From the NCBI GenBank assembly GCA_030149115.1, contig JASBSE010000561.1:1-7143 (forward strand): DNA of 7,143 nt. The letters are read 5' to 3'. Shown one piece after another: positions 1-5,909 of the stretch. The stretch is from Winogradskyella sp. Its GTDB lineage: Bacteria; Bacteroidota; Bacteroidia; Flavobacteriales; Flavobacteriaceae. Each line of letters begins with the position of its first letter. Position 1 is the stretch's first letter. Position numbers and translations under genes: made by a program. The notes beneath the pieces were generated by a model that was not told the origin of the DNA, did not search any database, and saw only the letters and a program-made list of their open reading frames with translations.

Positions 1-1
1 G

Positions 2-205
2 AACATTGAAGGCAAGCTGGCATTAAAAAAAGGGTCTTCTTCGGTTAGAGGTGTTAATCTAACAATTAATACCGAAAAAGAAGATATAGAAAACAAAGAA
101 TACATTGTTGAAGTGAAACTACAAAACCGAACATCCCTTAAGACCGCAACATACCAAATAAAGTTTACCAAATATGGTGTTTTAGACTTTTATGAGGTAA
201 AATAG
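2..205 (+). CDS. C-terminal fragment of an unidentified protein
   Basis: The second reading frame is open from the left edge and ends at a TAG stop at 203-205, giving 67 residues of a protein whose start lies outside the window. The fragment is polar and rich in Lys, Thr, Val and Ile, with alternating hydrophobic residues (for example EYIVEVKLQNRT and YQIKFTKYGVLDFYEV), which suggests beta strands. There is no membrane segment or recognisable catalytic motif. I do not recognise the family; an all-beta or Ig-like C-terminal domain is an inference from the residue pattern only. It lies 132 bases upstream of the next gene on the same strand, and the candidate promoter and cassette-like boundary in that gap argue against tight coupling. 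Confidence 0.6.
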   Translation, partial: NIEGKLALKKGSSSVRGVNLTINTEKEDIENKEYIVEVKLQNRTSLKTATYQIKFTKYGVLDFYEVK

Positions 206-240
206 TTGGTTAATTAGTGATAAGATTAGTATTTAAAGTG

Positions 241-271
241 TTGATTTTCAAAAATTAAAAAATTAACTTCG
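241..271 (+). promoter_or_regulatory. Candidate Bacteroidota-type promoter for the PsbP-like gene
   Basis: TTG at 241-243 is followed after 20 bases by TAACTTCG at 264-271. This matches the Flavobacterium/Bacteroides pattern (TTG at -33, 17-23 bases, TAnnTTTG at -7) with one mismatch. Transcription would start near 278, leaving about 60 bases of leader before the ATG at 338. The surrounding DNA is very AT-rich, so a chance match is possible. Confidence 0.35.
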
Positions 272-311
272 CTTATCAATCGATATAGTTTATTGAAACG
301 GAACTACATCT

Positions 312-330
312 TAACGTTATAAGTAATTTA
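312..330 (+). repeat. Upstream inverted boundary of the cassette-like unit
   Basis: ACGTTATAAGTA at 314-325 reads TACTTATAACGT on the other strand. The same twelve bases, split by a CAA insertion, occur directly after the PsbP-like gene (TACTTA-CAA-TAACGT, 852-866). The gene at 338-847 therefore sits between inverted matching termini. The boundary lies only 12 bases before the ATG, as is usual for short cassettes. A bordering block, GAAAC at 295-299 then ATAAG at 319-323, is loosely echoed before the GH53 gene (GAAAC at 962-966, ATAAG at 981-985). This would be the right-hand end of a preceding element whose hairpin part is not present here. Confidence 0.45.
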
Positions 331-337
331 ACCACAA

Positions 338-847
338 ATGAAAAAAAAATTCCTACTATTGTTTTTAACACCTTTACTAGTATTTGGTCAAAAAGTTGAA
401 TCAAAAAAATATGACCATCCCGATTATTCGATTGAATATCCTGAAAACTGGATTTTAGATGAATCTGGAAAAGAAGGTACGTTTTTTGTGGTTTACCCTA
501 ATATAGAAACGGACAAAGATTTTGTTGAGAACATTAATTTAATTAAACAAAATCTAGGACAGAATAAGTTGACTATTGAACAACTTAAATCTATAATCGA
601 AAATCAAGTATCTAATATGCTTGATAATTCAAAAATTATTTTGTCCGAAATAATAAATGATAAAGGATTTTCTTATCACAAATTATTAGTCACAGGAGAA
701 ACTAGTGGAATGAATTTTATCACTAGAATTCATACTATTCCTGTTGAAAACAATTTATATACGCTGACTTTGGTTTCGAAAGCTGAAGATTATGAAAATA
801 TAAAAGATATCTCGAATCAAATAATGAATAGTTTTACCATAAAATAA
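338..847 (+). CDS. Exported PsbP/DUF1795-like small protein
   Basis: A complete 169-residue protein. Residues 1-17 form a signal peptide: Lys 2-4, a Leu/Phe-rich core, and a cut after FG that would leave Gln18 at the N terminus, a common arrangement in Bacteroidota. There is no lipobox Cys, so the product is probably periplasmic. The mature part resembles the PsbP-like/DUF1795 alpha-beta fold. It opens with YSIEYPENWIL (about residues 30-40), the usual start of that fold, followed by GTFFVVYP (about 47-54), a long amphipathic helix (about 79-96), and closing strands plus a helix ending in MNSFTIK. Proteins of this type are found near membranes and cell surfaces, but their biochemical role is generally unknown, and no catalytic residues are evident. 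The block 541-660 has only 27 G/C in 120 bases by hand count, poorer than the GH53 gene. The gene is bracketed by inverted termini, so it may be a transferred cassette gene. The start is the only Met that precedes the signal peptide. Confidence 0.7.
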   Translation: MKKKFLLLFLTPLLVFGQKVESKKYDHPDYSIEYPENWILDESGKEGTFFVVYPNIETDKDFVENINLIKQNLGQNKLTIEQLKSIIENQVSNMLDNSKIILSEIINDKGFSYHKLLVTGETSGMNFITRIHTIPVENNLYTLTLVSKAEDYENIKDISNQIMNSFTIK

Positions 848-848
848 A

Positions 849-990
849 AACTACTTACAATAACGTGTATATTCATTGCCAATTCTAGCCTACTTACTAA
901 AGTCCTCGCGGACTTTCTATCTATGATTTATTTGCTAAATTTAGTGCAGAACCAACGCTCCGAAACCATAGCCAAAACCGATAAGCGCAA
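849..990 (+). repeat. Structured intergenic element, possibly attC-like or another cassette-boundary repeat
   Basis: Almost the whole 161-base gap before the GH53 gene looks like one ordered, non-coding element. In order it contains the terminus TACTTA-CAA-TAACGT (852-866), a second ACTTAC (893-898 carries ACTTACT against ACTTACA at 853-859), a perfect hairpin (899-916), a perfect 10-base palindrome CTAAATTTAG (935-944), an A/C-rich right part with CCAAAACC at 972-979 and again at 994-1001, and a degenerate right terminus ACCGATAAG (977-985). The last resembles the ACGTTATAAG end upstream of the PsbP-like gene. From memory, similar strings recur between genes in flavobacterial genomes; I cannot check that here. 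Its extent is approximate, and its relation to true integron attC sites is unproven. Confidence 0.45.
899..916 (+). other. Perfect 7-bp hairpin inside the intergenic element
   Basis: AAAGTCC-TCGC-GGACTTT forms a perfect 7-bp stem with a 4-base loop. It is the most GC-rich local structure of its gap. It could help end transcripts of the PsbP-like gene 52 bases upstream, but only three T follow within the stem and the next bases are CTATCT, so a normal intrinsic terminator is not convincing. It is better read as the apex hairpin of the repeat-like element. Confidence 0.6.
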
Positions 991-1008
991 CTCCCAAAAC
1001 CACCCAAG

Positions 1009-2457
1009 ATGAAAATCCAAACATATCTAAGCATCATCCTTCTTACTCTTTTCATATCCTGCAATGACAAACCCAAAGACACACTAACAATTAAAGAGCA
1101 ACCTGTAAAAGATTACTCAGACTGGTATCAAGTAGAAACAGGTAAGCCAAGTGCTCTTGTATTTGCGAGTTACAAAACCACAATGCTAGCCAATGGCAAA
1201 GACCAATCTTTATTACGTATTAGTACAGTGGATAGTTTAGGCATGGAACTAAAAGATGCTTCGCTACCTTTTGAGATTAGTGTTAAAGGAGATGCTACTA
1301 TCATTGATATTGATAGCACTGCTTTAGCGCCTGTGTTAAAATCGGATACGCTTACCGTTTGGAAATCTAACATCAGTAATGGAGTAAAAAAGTTATGGCT
1401 AAGAGCAGGCAACACCACAGACAGAATAACGGTTAAAGTCTCGACAGATAGCTTATGGCCAGCATCTCATGAGATACACACCATTCCTGCCGATGTAAAA
1501 TTGCTTACGCCTACAAAAGAACAAATCACGCAAGGTCCAAAGATTAAGCAAGAAATGTTGGGAGCAGACATTTCCTTTTTACCACAATTAGAAGCCAGAG
1601 GCATTAAATTTCATGATGATGGTTTTGAAAAGGATGCTATACAAATTTTAAAAGATCATGGCTTTAATTATATACGCTTACGCGTTTTTGTAAATCCCGA
1701 AAATGAAGAAGGTTACTCGCCAGACAAAGGCTTTTGCGGACTAGATTATACCTTGCAAATGGCAAAGCGCATTAAGGCTGCAGGACTTCATCTTCTACTC
1801 GATTTTCATTACAGCGATACATGGGCAGATCCTCAGAAACAGTTTAAACCAAAGGCTTGGGAAGGCTTAGAGTTTAATGAGCTTACAAGAGCATTAAAGG
1901 ATTATACCAAATCTGTGCTAACACAATTAAAAGCCCAAGGCACTATGCCAGATATGGTACAAATTGGTAACGAAATTAATCATGGTATGGTGTGGCCAGA
2001 AGGTCATGTTTCTAATTTAGACAATCTAGCTGCATTATTAAAAGCAGGCACAGAAGCCGTTAAAGAAGTGGATACCAATACCAAAATAATGATGCATTTG
2101 GCTCTTGGTGGACAAAATGAGGAAACCATTTTTTGGTTTGATAATATGATAGCACGTGATGTTGAGTTTGATATTATAGGACTCTCCTACTACCCAATTT
2201 GGCATTGCACCTTAGACGACCTTAACAGCAATATGCTCGACCTTATAGAGCGTTACCAAAAAGATGTTAATGTTGTAGAATACAGCGCCTTTAAAAAAGC
2301 TGTTAATGATATGGTATTTAACCTGCCAAACGACCGTGGAAATGGCACCTGCATTTGGGAACCTCTAAACACCTGGAGCAAAATCTTTGATGACAACGGA
2401 CAGCCATTAAAAGAACTCTATTTCTATGATGAGATTTATAAGGAGTTTATGGAATAA
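1009..2457 (+). CDS. GH53 arabinogalactan endo-beta-1,4-galactanase, lipoprotein
   Basis: A complete 482-residue enzyme predicted to cut internal beta-1,4-galactosyl bonds in galactan and type I arabinogalactan (pectin side chains). Residues 1-18 are a lipoprotein signal ending in LFISC, with Cys18 as the lipidated residue, so the enzyme is membrane-anchored, periplasmic or at the surface. Residues about 45-145 form an Ig-like module (LANGKDQSLLRIS, PFEISVKG) resembling the Ig domains found at the C terminus of GH2 enzymes. The GH53 barrel runs from about 185 (LGADISFLP) to the end. It contains RLRVFVNP (223-230), LDFHYSDTWADP (264-275), IGNEINHG with Glu322 as acid/base, GLSYYPIW (391-398), VVEY with Glu424 as nucleophile, and IWEP (449-452), so the active site looks intact. 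No SusC/SusD or sugar-permease genes are adjacent. The block 1801-1920 has 46 G/C in 120, richer than its upstream neighbour. An in-frame stop at 982-984 and the well-formed signal support this start. No Shine-Dalgarno is seen. Confidence 0.93.
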   Translation: MKIQTYLSIILLTLFISCNDKPKDTLTIKEQPVKDYSDWYQVETGKPSALVFASYKTTMLANGKDQSLLRISTVDSLGMELKDASLPFEISVKGDATIIDIDSTALAPVLKSDTLTVWKSNISNGVKKLWLRAGNTTDRITVKVSTDSLWPASHEIHTIPADVKLLTPTKEQITQGPKIKQEMLGADISFLPQLEARGIKFHDDGFEKDAIQILKDHGFNYIRLRVFVNPENEEGYSPDKGFCGLDYTLQMAKRIKAAGLHLLLDFHYSDTWADPQKQFKPKAWEGLEFNELTRALKDYTKSVLTQLKAQGTMPDMVQIGNEINHGMVWPEGHVSNLDNLAALLKAGTEAVKEVDTNTKIMMHLALGGQNEETIFWFDNMIARDVEFDIIGLSYYPIWHCTLDDLNSNMLDLIERYQKDVNVVEYSAFKKAVNDMVFNLPNDRGNGTCIWEPLNTWSKIFDDNGQPLKELYFYDEIYKEFME

Positions 2458-2500
2458 GGTATTTTATTCTTTCATTTTATAATAAAAGTCTAAATTCATG

Positions 2501-2531
2501 TTGTCTTACATGTTTATTTACAATACTTTAG
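2501..2531 (+). promoter_or_regulatory. Candidate Bacteroidota-type promoter for the helical-repeat protein gene
   Basis: TTG at 2501-2503 and TACTTTAG at 2524-2531 are separated by 20 bases, matching TTG / TAnnTTTG with one mismatch. The predicted start of transcription is near 2538, about 30 bases before the ATG at 2570. It would make this gene a separate unit from the galactanase. The TTG overlaps a short inverted repeat, CATGT (2497-2501) and ACATG (2508-2512), which could be an operator or chance. Confidence 0.4.
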
Positions 2532-2569
2532 GTCTTCTATAAATTTCACTCATTTAAAACCTTAGAAAA

Positions 2570-3796
2570 ATGAAAGCATTATTAAAATCCGTTATCGTAA
2601 TTTTTGTTTTTAGTTTTCCATTTCAACTATTGGCACAATCTAACTTAGATCTATATAGAGCTTCAGCTCCTGTTCGTGTGTATAATAATATCCAATTATT
2701 AACAAAACAAGACAAACTCTATACTATAGAAGATCAATTTGCTGAAATTGCCATAATGATTAAATTATATGTAGAACCTTTTCCTGACTTTTCATTTCAA
2801 TCAACAACTACATCAAAATCTGTGAAATTTAGTAACTATAGAAACGATATTGTTGAATGCTTTAAAACCTTAGAACCCACTAGACAGGTAGAAGCGCTCG
2901 CCAGCATGCTTTACTTTGGTGAATTTATAGAGTATAAATCTGATTTGGATAATTTGATAAATCTAATATCAGAAAAAAGTAAATATGACTATAAAAATGC
3001 CTTAGAAAAAGTTGTAACCATACAAGCAGCTGCTGGGTTTTCAGAACTAGCTCAAAACCAAATGAACGCAATGGAAAGCTCTATTTCTGGAGCTAAAGCA
3101 GAAATGCACTTAGCAGTTACCCATGCTATCAATTCTAATTTTAAAATGGCTGAGCAGTATGCGCGTTCCTCATTTGAGAAAAGTAAAAATGACTTCTATA
3201 AATACGAACGAAATAGAACCTTTTTTCAGCTTTGTAGAAATTTAGGTGAGAAAAACGAGGTAGAACTTGCAAAAGAACTAACACTATTGTTAACAGACAA
3301 ATCTGATATCGCGGTTGCCTATGGGTTTATAGCAAAAGGAGCTAATGACACGAGTTTAATGAAAGAAGCAATTAACTTGGCCTCTAATTTAGATATTAAC
3401 AATAAAAATTATGCCCTAAAAGAACTTGGTGTTTTGGCAGCACAGATGAAACAAAAAAATCTTGCTGTTGAATGTTATGACAAAATGAGTTTGGGCAATC
3501 TAAGGCAAAATGCCGTTCGTGTTTTGTGTGAAATTGCAAGGGTTTATAAAGACACTAATTTTCTTGATAGGGCTTATCAGATAGCAAGGCAAATACCACC
3601 AAAAGTAAGTATTGCCAAATCAGACGCCGAAATTTGGATAGCTTTTACAGAAACATCAATTAATAGCGATGAGAATAAGCTAGCTACAGTTTTAGTAAAG
3701 CTTACCAAGCTAGAACCAAAATATCAAATTAAATTTGATATGACTTTAATCGGTATCCCTTCACAACGTTATCATTATAAAGATTCTGGTTACTAA
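2570..3796 (+). CDS. Exported hypothetical protein with TPR-like helical repeats
   Basis: A complete 408-residue protein of no family I can name. Residues 1-22 are a clear signal peptide ending in LLA before Gln23, so the product is periplasmic or secreted; no lipobox Cys is present. From about residue 140 to 380 it is built of Ala- and Leu-rich helix pairs spaced some 30-40 residues apart. Examples are ALEKVVTIQAAAGFSELAQNQM, split at 144-155 and 156-165, then HLAVTHAINSNFKMAEQYA (180-198), YALKELGVLAAQMKQKNLAVE (281-301, core AQMKQKNLAVECYDKM) and AVRVLCEIARVYKDTNFLDRA (315-335, core IARVYKDTNFLDRA). The pattern small residue, A..Y/LA, then N/K-F/L..A fits degenerate TPR or SEL1-like solenoids used for protein contacts. 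No catalytic motif is seen. The N-terminal part (about 30-130) is different and uncharacterised. The ATG follows an A-rich stretch (AGAAAA), the usual weak start context here. G/C is low, like most of the window. Confidence 0.65.
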   Translation: MKALLKSVIVIFVFSFPFQLLAQSNLDLYRASAPVRVYNNIQLLTKQDKLYTIEDQFAEIAIMIKLYVEPFPDFSFQSTTTSKSVKFSNYRNDIVECFKTLEPTRQVEALASMLYFGEFIEYKSDLDNLINLISEKSKYDYKNALEKVVTIQAAAGFSELAQNQMNAMESSISGAKAEMHLAVTHAINSNFKMAEQYARSSFEKSKNDFYKYERNRTFFQLCRNLGEKNEVELAKELTLLLTDKSDIAVAYGFIAKGANDTSLMKEAINLASNLDINNKNYALKELGVLAAQMKQKNLAVECYDKMSLGNLRQNAVRVLCEIARVYKDTNFLDRAYQIARQIPPKVSIAKSDAEIWIAFTETSINSDENKLATVLVKLTKLEPKYQIKFDMTLIGIPSQRYHYKDSGY

Positions 3797-3843
3797 AAGT
3801 TATTGAACTATAATACTTAACAAACTATACCCAAAAAAGTCAA

Positions 3844-3882
3844 TTTGAAAATAATTAGCATAACTCAAAATTATTACCTTAC
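3844..3882 (+). promoter_or_regulatory. Weak promoter/operator candidate before the DUF2200 gene
   Basis: This region contains TTTG at 3844-3847 and a -7-like TACCTTAC at 3875-3882. Their 27-base spacing is too long for the known Bacteroidota pattern. A perfect 7-bp inverted repeat, AATAATT (3850-3856) and AATTATT (3869-3875), lies between and touches the -7-like box. All of it is AT-only or nearly so, so chance is a real alternative. A promoter must lie somewhere in this 104-base gap if the two following genes form their own operon. Confidence 0.2.
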
Positions 3883-3900
3883 ATAAAAGCAAATAAGTAA

Positions 3901-4272
3901 ATGAGTAAATCTGACACCAGCCACCATGATGAACGCATTGCAAATATGAGTTTTGCATCAGTGTATCCTCATTACGTTACCAAAGTTGAAAAGAAAGGCA
4001 GAACAAAGGAAGAGCTTCTTGAAGTTATTGAGTGGCTAACAGGTTATGATGAAAACAAACTTAACGACATCATTGAGCAGAAAACCAATTTTAAAGACTT
4101 TTTTGAAAATGCAAGCCTTAATAAAAATGCACACCTTATAAAAGGTGTAATTTGTGGCTATAGAGTTGAGGAAATAACTAACGACACAACGCGTCAATGT
4201 AGATATCTGGATAAACTGGTAGACGAGTTGGCAAAGGGTAAAAAAATGGAAAAAATCTTACGTCAACCTTAA
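3901..4272 (+). CDS. DUF2200 family protein
   Basis: A complete 123-residue protein that matches the DUF2200 family across nearly its whole length. The recognisable blocks are MSFASVYPHYVTKVEKKGRT (16-35), EWLTGYD (44-50), a DFFENASLN stretch (66-74), LIKGVICGYRVEEI (79-92) and RYLDKLVDELAKGKKMEKIL (101-120). There is no signal peptide or membrane segment, so it is cytosolic and probably all-alpha. The family is found in many bacteria, often as a stand-alone small protein, and has no established function that I know of. The length is normal for the family and the protein looks intact. It is followed after 15 bases by the GIY-YIG-type gene, so the two are probably co-transcribed. The start is supported by the short polar lead before the conserved block; Met16 would cut into it. 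Confidence 0.88.
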   Translation: MSKSDTSHHDERIANMSFASVYPHYVTKVEKKGRTKEELLEVIEWLTGYDENKLNDIIEQKTNFKDFFENASLNKNAHLIKGVICGYRVEEITNDTTRQCRYLDKLVDELAKGKKMEKILRQP

Positions 4273-4287
4273 ATTTCCATTTAAAAA

Positions 4288-4638
4288 ATGCCAAAAACCT
4301 TATACCGCATTTATGTCGTAGAACTCTCTAAACGCGTGTTTACTGAAAATGCAAAATTCAGAAATGCTAATCCACAATACAATGGTGTGTTAGAGTGTTT
4401 ATATGTTGGTATGACGAGTAAAAGTCCTAAAGAACGTTTTGAACAGCACAAAACAGGCTACAGGAATAAAAAAGGACATAAACTATCTTCTAATATTGTA
4501 GAAAAATACGGCTTGTATCTTAGACCAAGTCTTTACAATCACATAGATCCTTTTTTAACTCGAAAAGAGGCCTTAATTGCTGAAAAAGAAATCGCTCTTG
4601 AGTTGCGCAGAGAACGTTATGCTGTTTGGTTTAATTAG
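4288..4638 (+). CDS. Small stand-alone GIY-YIG-type protein
   Basis: A complete 116-residue protein with the layout of a GIY-YIG nuclease domain and little else. The first strand is LYRIYVVEL (5-13, Arg7-Ile8-Tyr9 for GIY). The second is CLYVGMTSKSPKERF (37-51, Tyr39-Val40-Gly41 for YIG), followed by the helix with Arg50 and QHKTG (53-57). A YGLYLRPSLYNH stretch (74-85) and a Glu-rich helix, TRKEALIAEKEIALELR (91-107), follow; the metal-binding Glu is probably among Glu94, Glu99 and Glu101. It ends in ERYAVWFN. The family includes homing, repair and restriction nucleases, but many small stand-alone members have no known role, and activity is not proven by sequence. It lies 15 bases after the DUF2200 gene. 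Its last 8 bases overlap the 3' end of bshA on the other strand. An A-rich leader precedes the ATG. Confidence 0.75.
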   Translation: MPKTLYRIYVVELSKRVFTENAKFRNANPQYNGVLECLYVGMTSKSPKERFEQHKTGYRNKKGHKLSSNIVEKYGLYLRPSLYNHIDPFLTRKEALIAEKEIALELRRERYAVWFN

Positions 4639-5770
4639 ATACCAAAAACTTATCTAAAGTTTCTTCGTAGATTGCTTCATACTGAGGAACTATGTTATGA
4701 ATATCAAACTTCTTGGATTGCGCCTTTGCATTCGCTTTGAAGGTTTTTAAAGTATCAGCATCTTTAAGAATTTTTATGGCACTGGCAGACATGTCCGCAA
4801 CAGCATTAACATCACTTAGATAGCCTGAATAGCCATCAATATTAACTTCCGGCAATCCACCTGTATTGGTAGATATTACTGGCACTCCACTTGCCATAGC
4901 TTCTAAAGCTGCCAAACCAAAACTTTCAGTCTGTGATGGTAGTAAAAATAAGTCACTAAAGCATAAAATTCTATCTATTTCATTACTATTTCCGAAGAAG
5001 ATAACTTTATCGCTTATACCTAATTCCTCAACCAAATTTTCAGCAATTTCTTTTTCAGGTCCTTCACCAACCATCATAAGTTTTGCAGGTAATTCCTTCT
5101 GTATGTTATAAAAAATCTTAATTACATCTGGTATTTGCTTTACCTCGCGCATGTTACTAATATGCGTAATTATAAACTCATCATCTCTAGCCATCATGGC
5201 ACGCTGACAATCTGTAAAATTATTAAGATGTTTGTCTAAATCGATAAAGTTAGGAACGACATAAATATCTTTCTTTATATCGAAAAGTCGCATAGTATCT
5301 TTCTTTAAACTTTCAGAAACCGAAGTAACCGCATCAGATTTATTAATACTAAAGGTTACTGCTGGCTTATAAAACGGATGACTTCCAACCAATGTAATAT
5401 CTGTACCGTGAAGCGTAGTAACTATAGGCACAAGAATACCTTTTTCTAAAAGCATTTGCTGCGCCATATATGCTGCATAAGCATGAGGTATTGCGTAATG
5501 CACATGCAAGAGCTCTATACCACAAAGCTGTACCATATCTACCAACTTGCTGGAAAGTGCTAGCTCATAAGGCTGGTAATGAAATAAAGGGTATTCTGGA
5601 ACATGTACTTCATGAAAATGAACATTGCTACTCAACAGTTCTAAACGTACTGGCTGGCTGTAAGTAATGAAGTGAATCTCGTGACCTCGCTTAGAAAGTT
5701 CTAAACCTAATTCTGTAGCTACTACTCCACTACCACCAAATGTTGGGTAGCATACAATTCCTATTTTCAT
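4631..5770 (-). CDS. bshA: N-acetyl-alpha-D-glucosaminyl L-malate synthase BshA
   Basis: A complete 379-residue cytosolic GT4 glycosyltransferase. It joins UDP-GlcNAc and L-malate into GlcNAc-malate, the first step of bacillithiol synthesis; BshB then deacetylates and BshC adds cysteine. The N-terminal Rossmann domain starts MKIGIVCYPTFGGSGVVATE with the glycine loop at 12-15. HYAIPHA (91-97) and TTLHGTD (118-124) are BshA hallmarks. The C-terminal domain has HISNMREVK (203-211, Arg208 and Lys211 for the UDP phosphates), GEGPE (235-239), and the EX7E nucleotide-sugar motif with Glu282, SFGL and Glu290, followed by TGGLPEV (303-309). Length and motifs are normal, so it should be active. Neither bshB nor bshC is in view. 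The gene upstream on the same strand ends 139 bases away. I found no good -33/-7 pair in that gap, so read-through from that gene is plausible. The canonical N terminus fixes the start. Confidence 0.95.
   Translation of the reverse strand: MKIGIVCYPTFGGSGVVATELGLELSKRGHEIHFITYSQPVRLELLSSNVHFHEVHVPEYPLFHYQPYELALSSKLVDMVQLCGIELLHVHYAIPHAYAAYMAQQMLLEKGILVPIVTTLHGTDITLVGSHPFYKPAVTFSINKSDAVTSVSESLKKDTMRLFDIKKDIYVVPNFIDLDKHLNNFTDCQRAMMARDDEFIITHISNMREVKQIPDVIKIFYNIQKELPAKLMMVGEGPEKEIAENLVEELGISDKVIFFGNSNEIDRILCFSDLFLLPSQTESFGLAALEAMASGVPVISTNTGGLPEVNIDGYSGYLSDVNAVADMSASAIKILKDADTLKTFKANAKAQSKKFDIHNIVPQYEAIYEETLDKFLVSN
4635..4657. terminator. Stem-loop across the convergent GIY-YIG/bshA junction
   Basis: TTAGATA (4635-4641) and TATCTAA (4651-4657) form a perfect 7-bp stem with a 9-base loop, CCAAAAACT. 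It contains the TAG stop of the plus-strand gene and lies inside the last codons of bshA on the minus strand. It is the only obvious structure where two converging transcripts must end. It is AT-rich and has no clean U-tract in either direction, so a terminator role is tentative. Confidence 0.3.
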
Positions 5771-5909
5771 CTAAAACTTTTGAATGATTAAAGTTAACAT
5801 CTGTAAAGTCTCAAGACTATCTAAATCCTTACAACTTTTATTACAAGTGTTAAATTTAGAGGATTTGAAGGAGTGTGCAGTAATTTTTAGCACTTTTTAA
5901 CTTATATAA

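Noticed and set aside
926..944. TTTATTTG/TAAATTTA as a promoter for the galactanase
   Set aside because: The first breaks the essential TA of the -7 box, and neither has a TTG at the right distance. The palindrome is better explained as part of the intergenic element.
1170..1418. 82-codon open frame on the minus strand within the galactanase gene
   Set aside because: It lies wholly within a well-supported GH53 lipoprotein gene, has no recognisable domain and no promoter or start context.
2462..2487. TTTTATT/AATAAAA inverted repeat after the galactanase gene as a terminator
   Set aside because: The stem is entirely A/T with a 12-base loop and no U-tract; such matches are expected by chance in DNA this AT-rich.
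4866..5111. 81-codon open frame on the plus strand within bshA
   Set aside because: Antisense to the conserved C-terminal domain of BshA; Ser/Lys-rich low-complexity product with no family features.
5470..5667. 65-codon open frame on the plus strand within bshA
   Set aside because: Antisense to the conserved N-terminal domain of BshA, with no independent support.
5812..5846. CAAGACTA and CAA (minus strand TTG and TAGTCTTG) as a bshA promoter
   Set aside because: The spacing is 24 bases, beyond the usual 17-23, and the -7 box has a mismatch in the TTTG part.
5823..5866. AAATCC/GGATTT inverted repeat upstream of bshA
   Set aside because: Only 6 bp with a 32-base loop; too weak to call a structure or operator.
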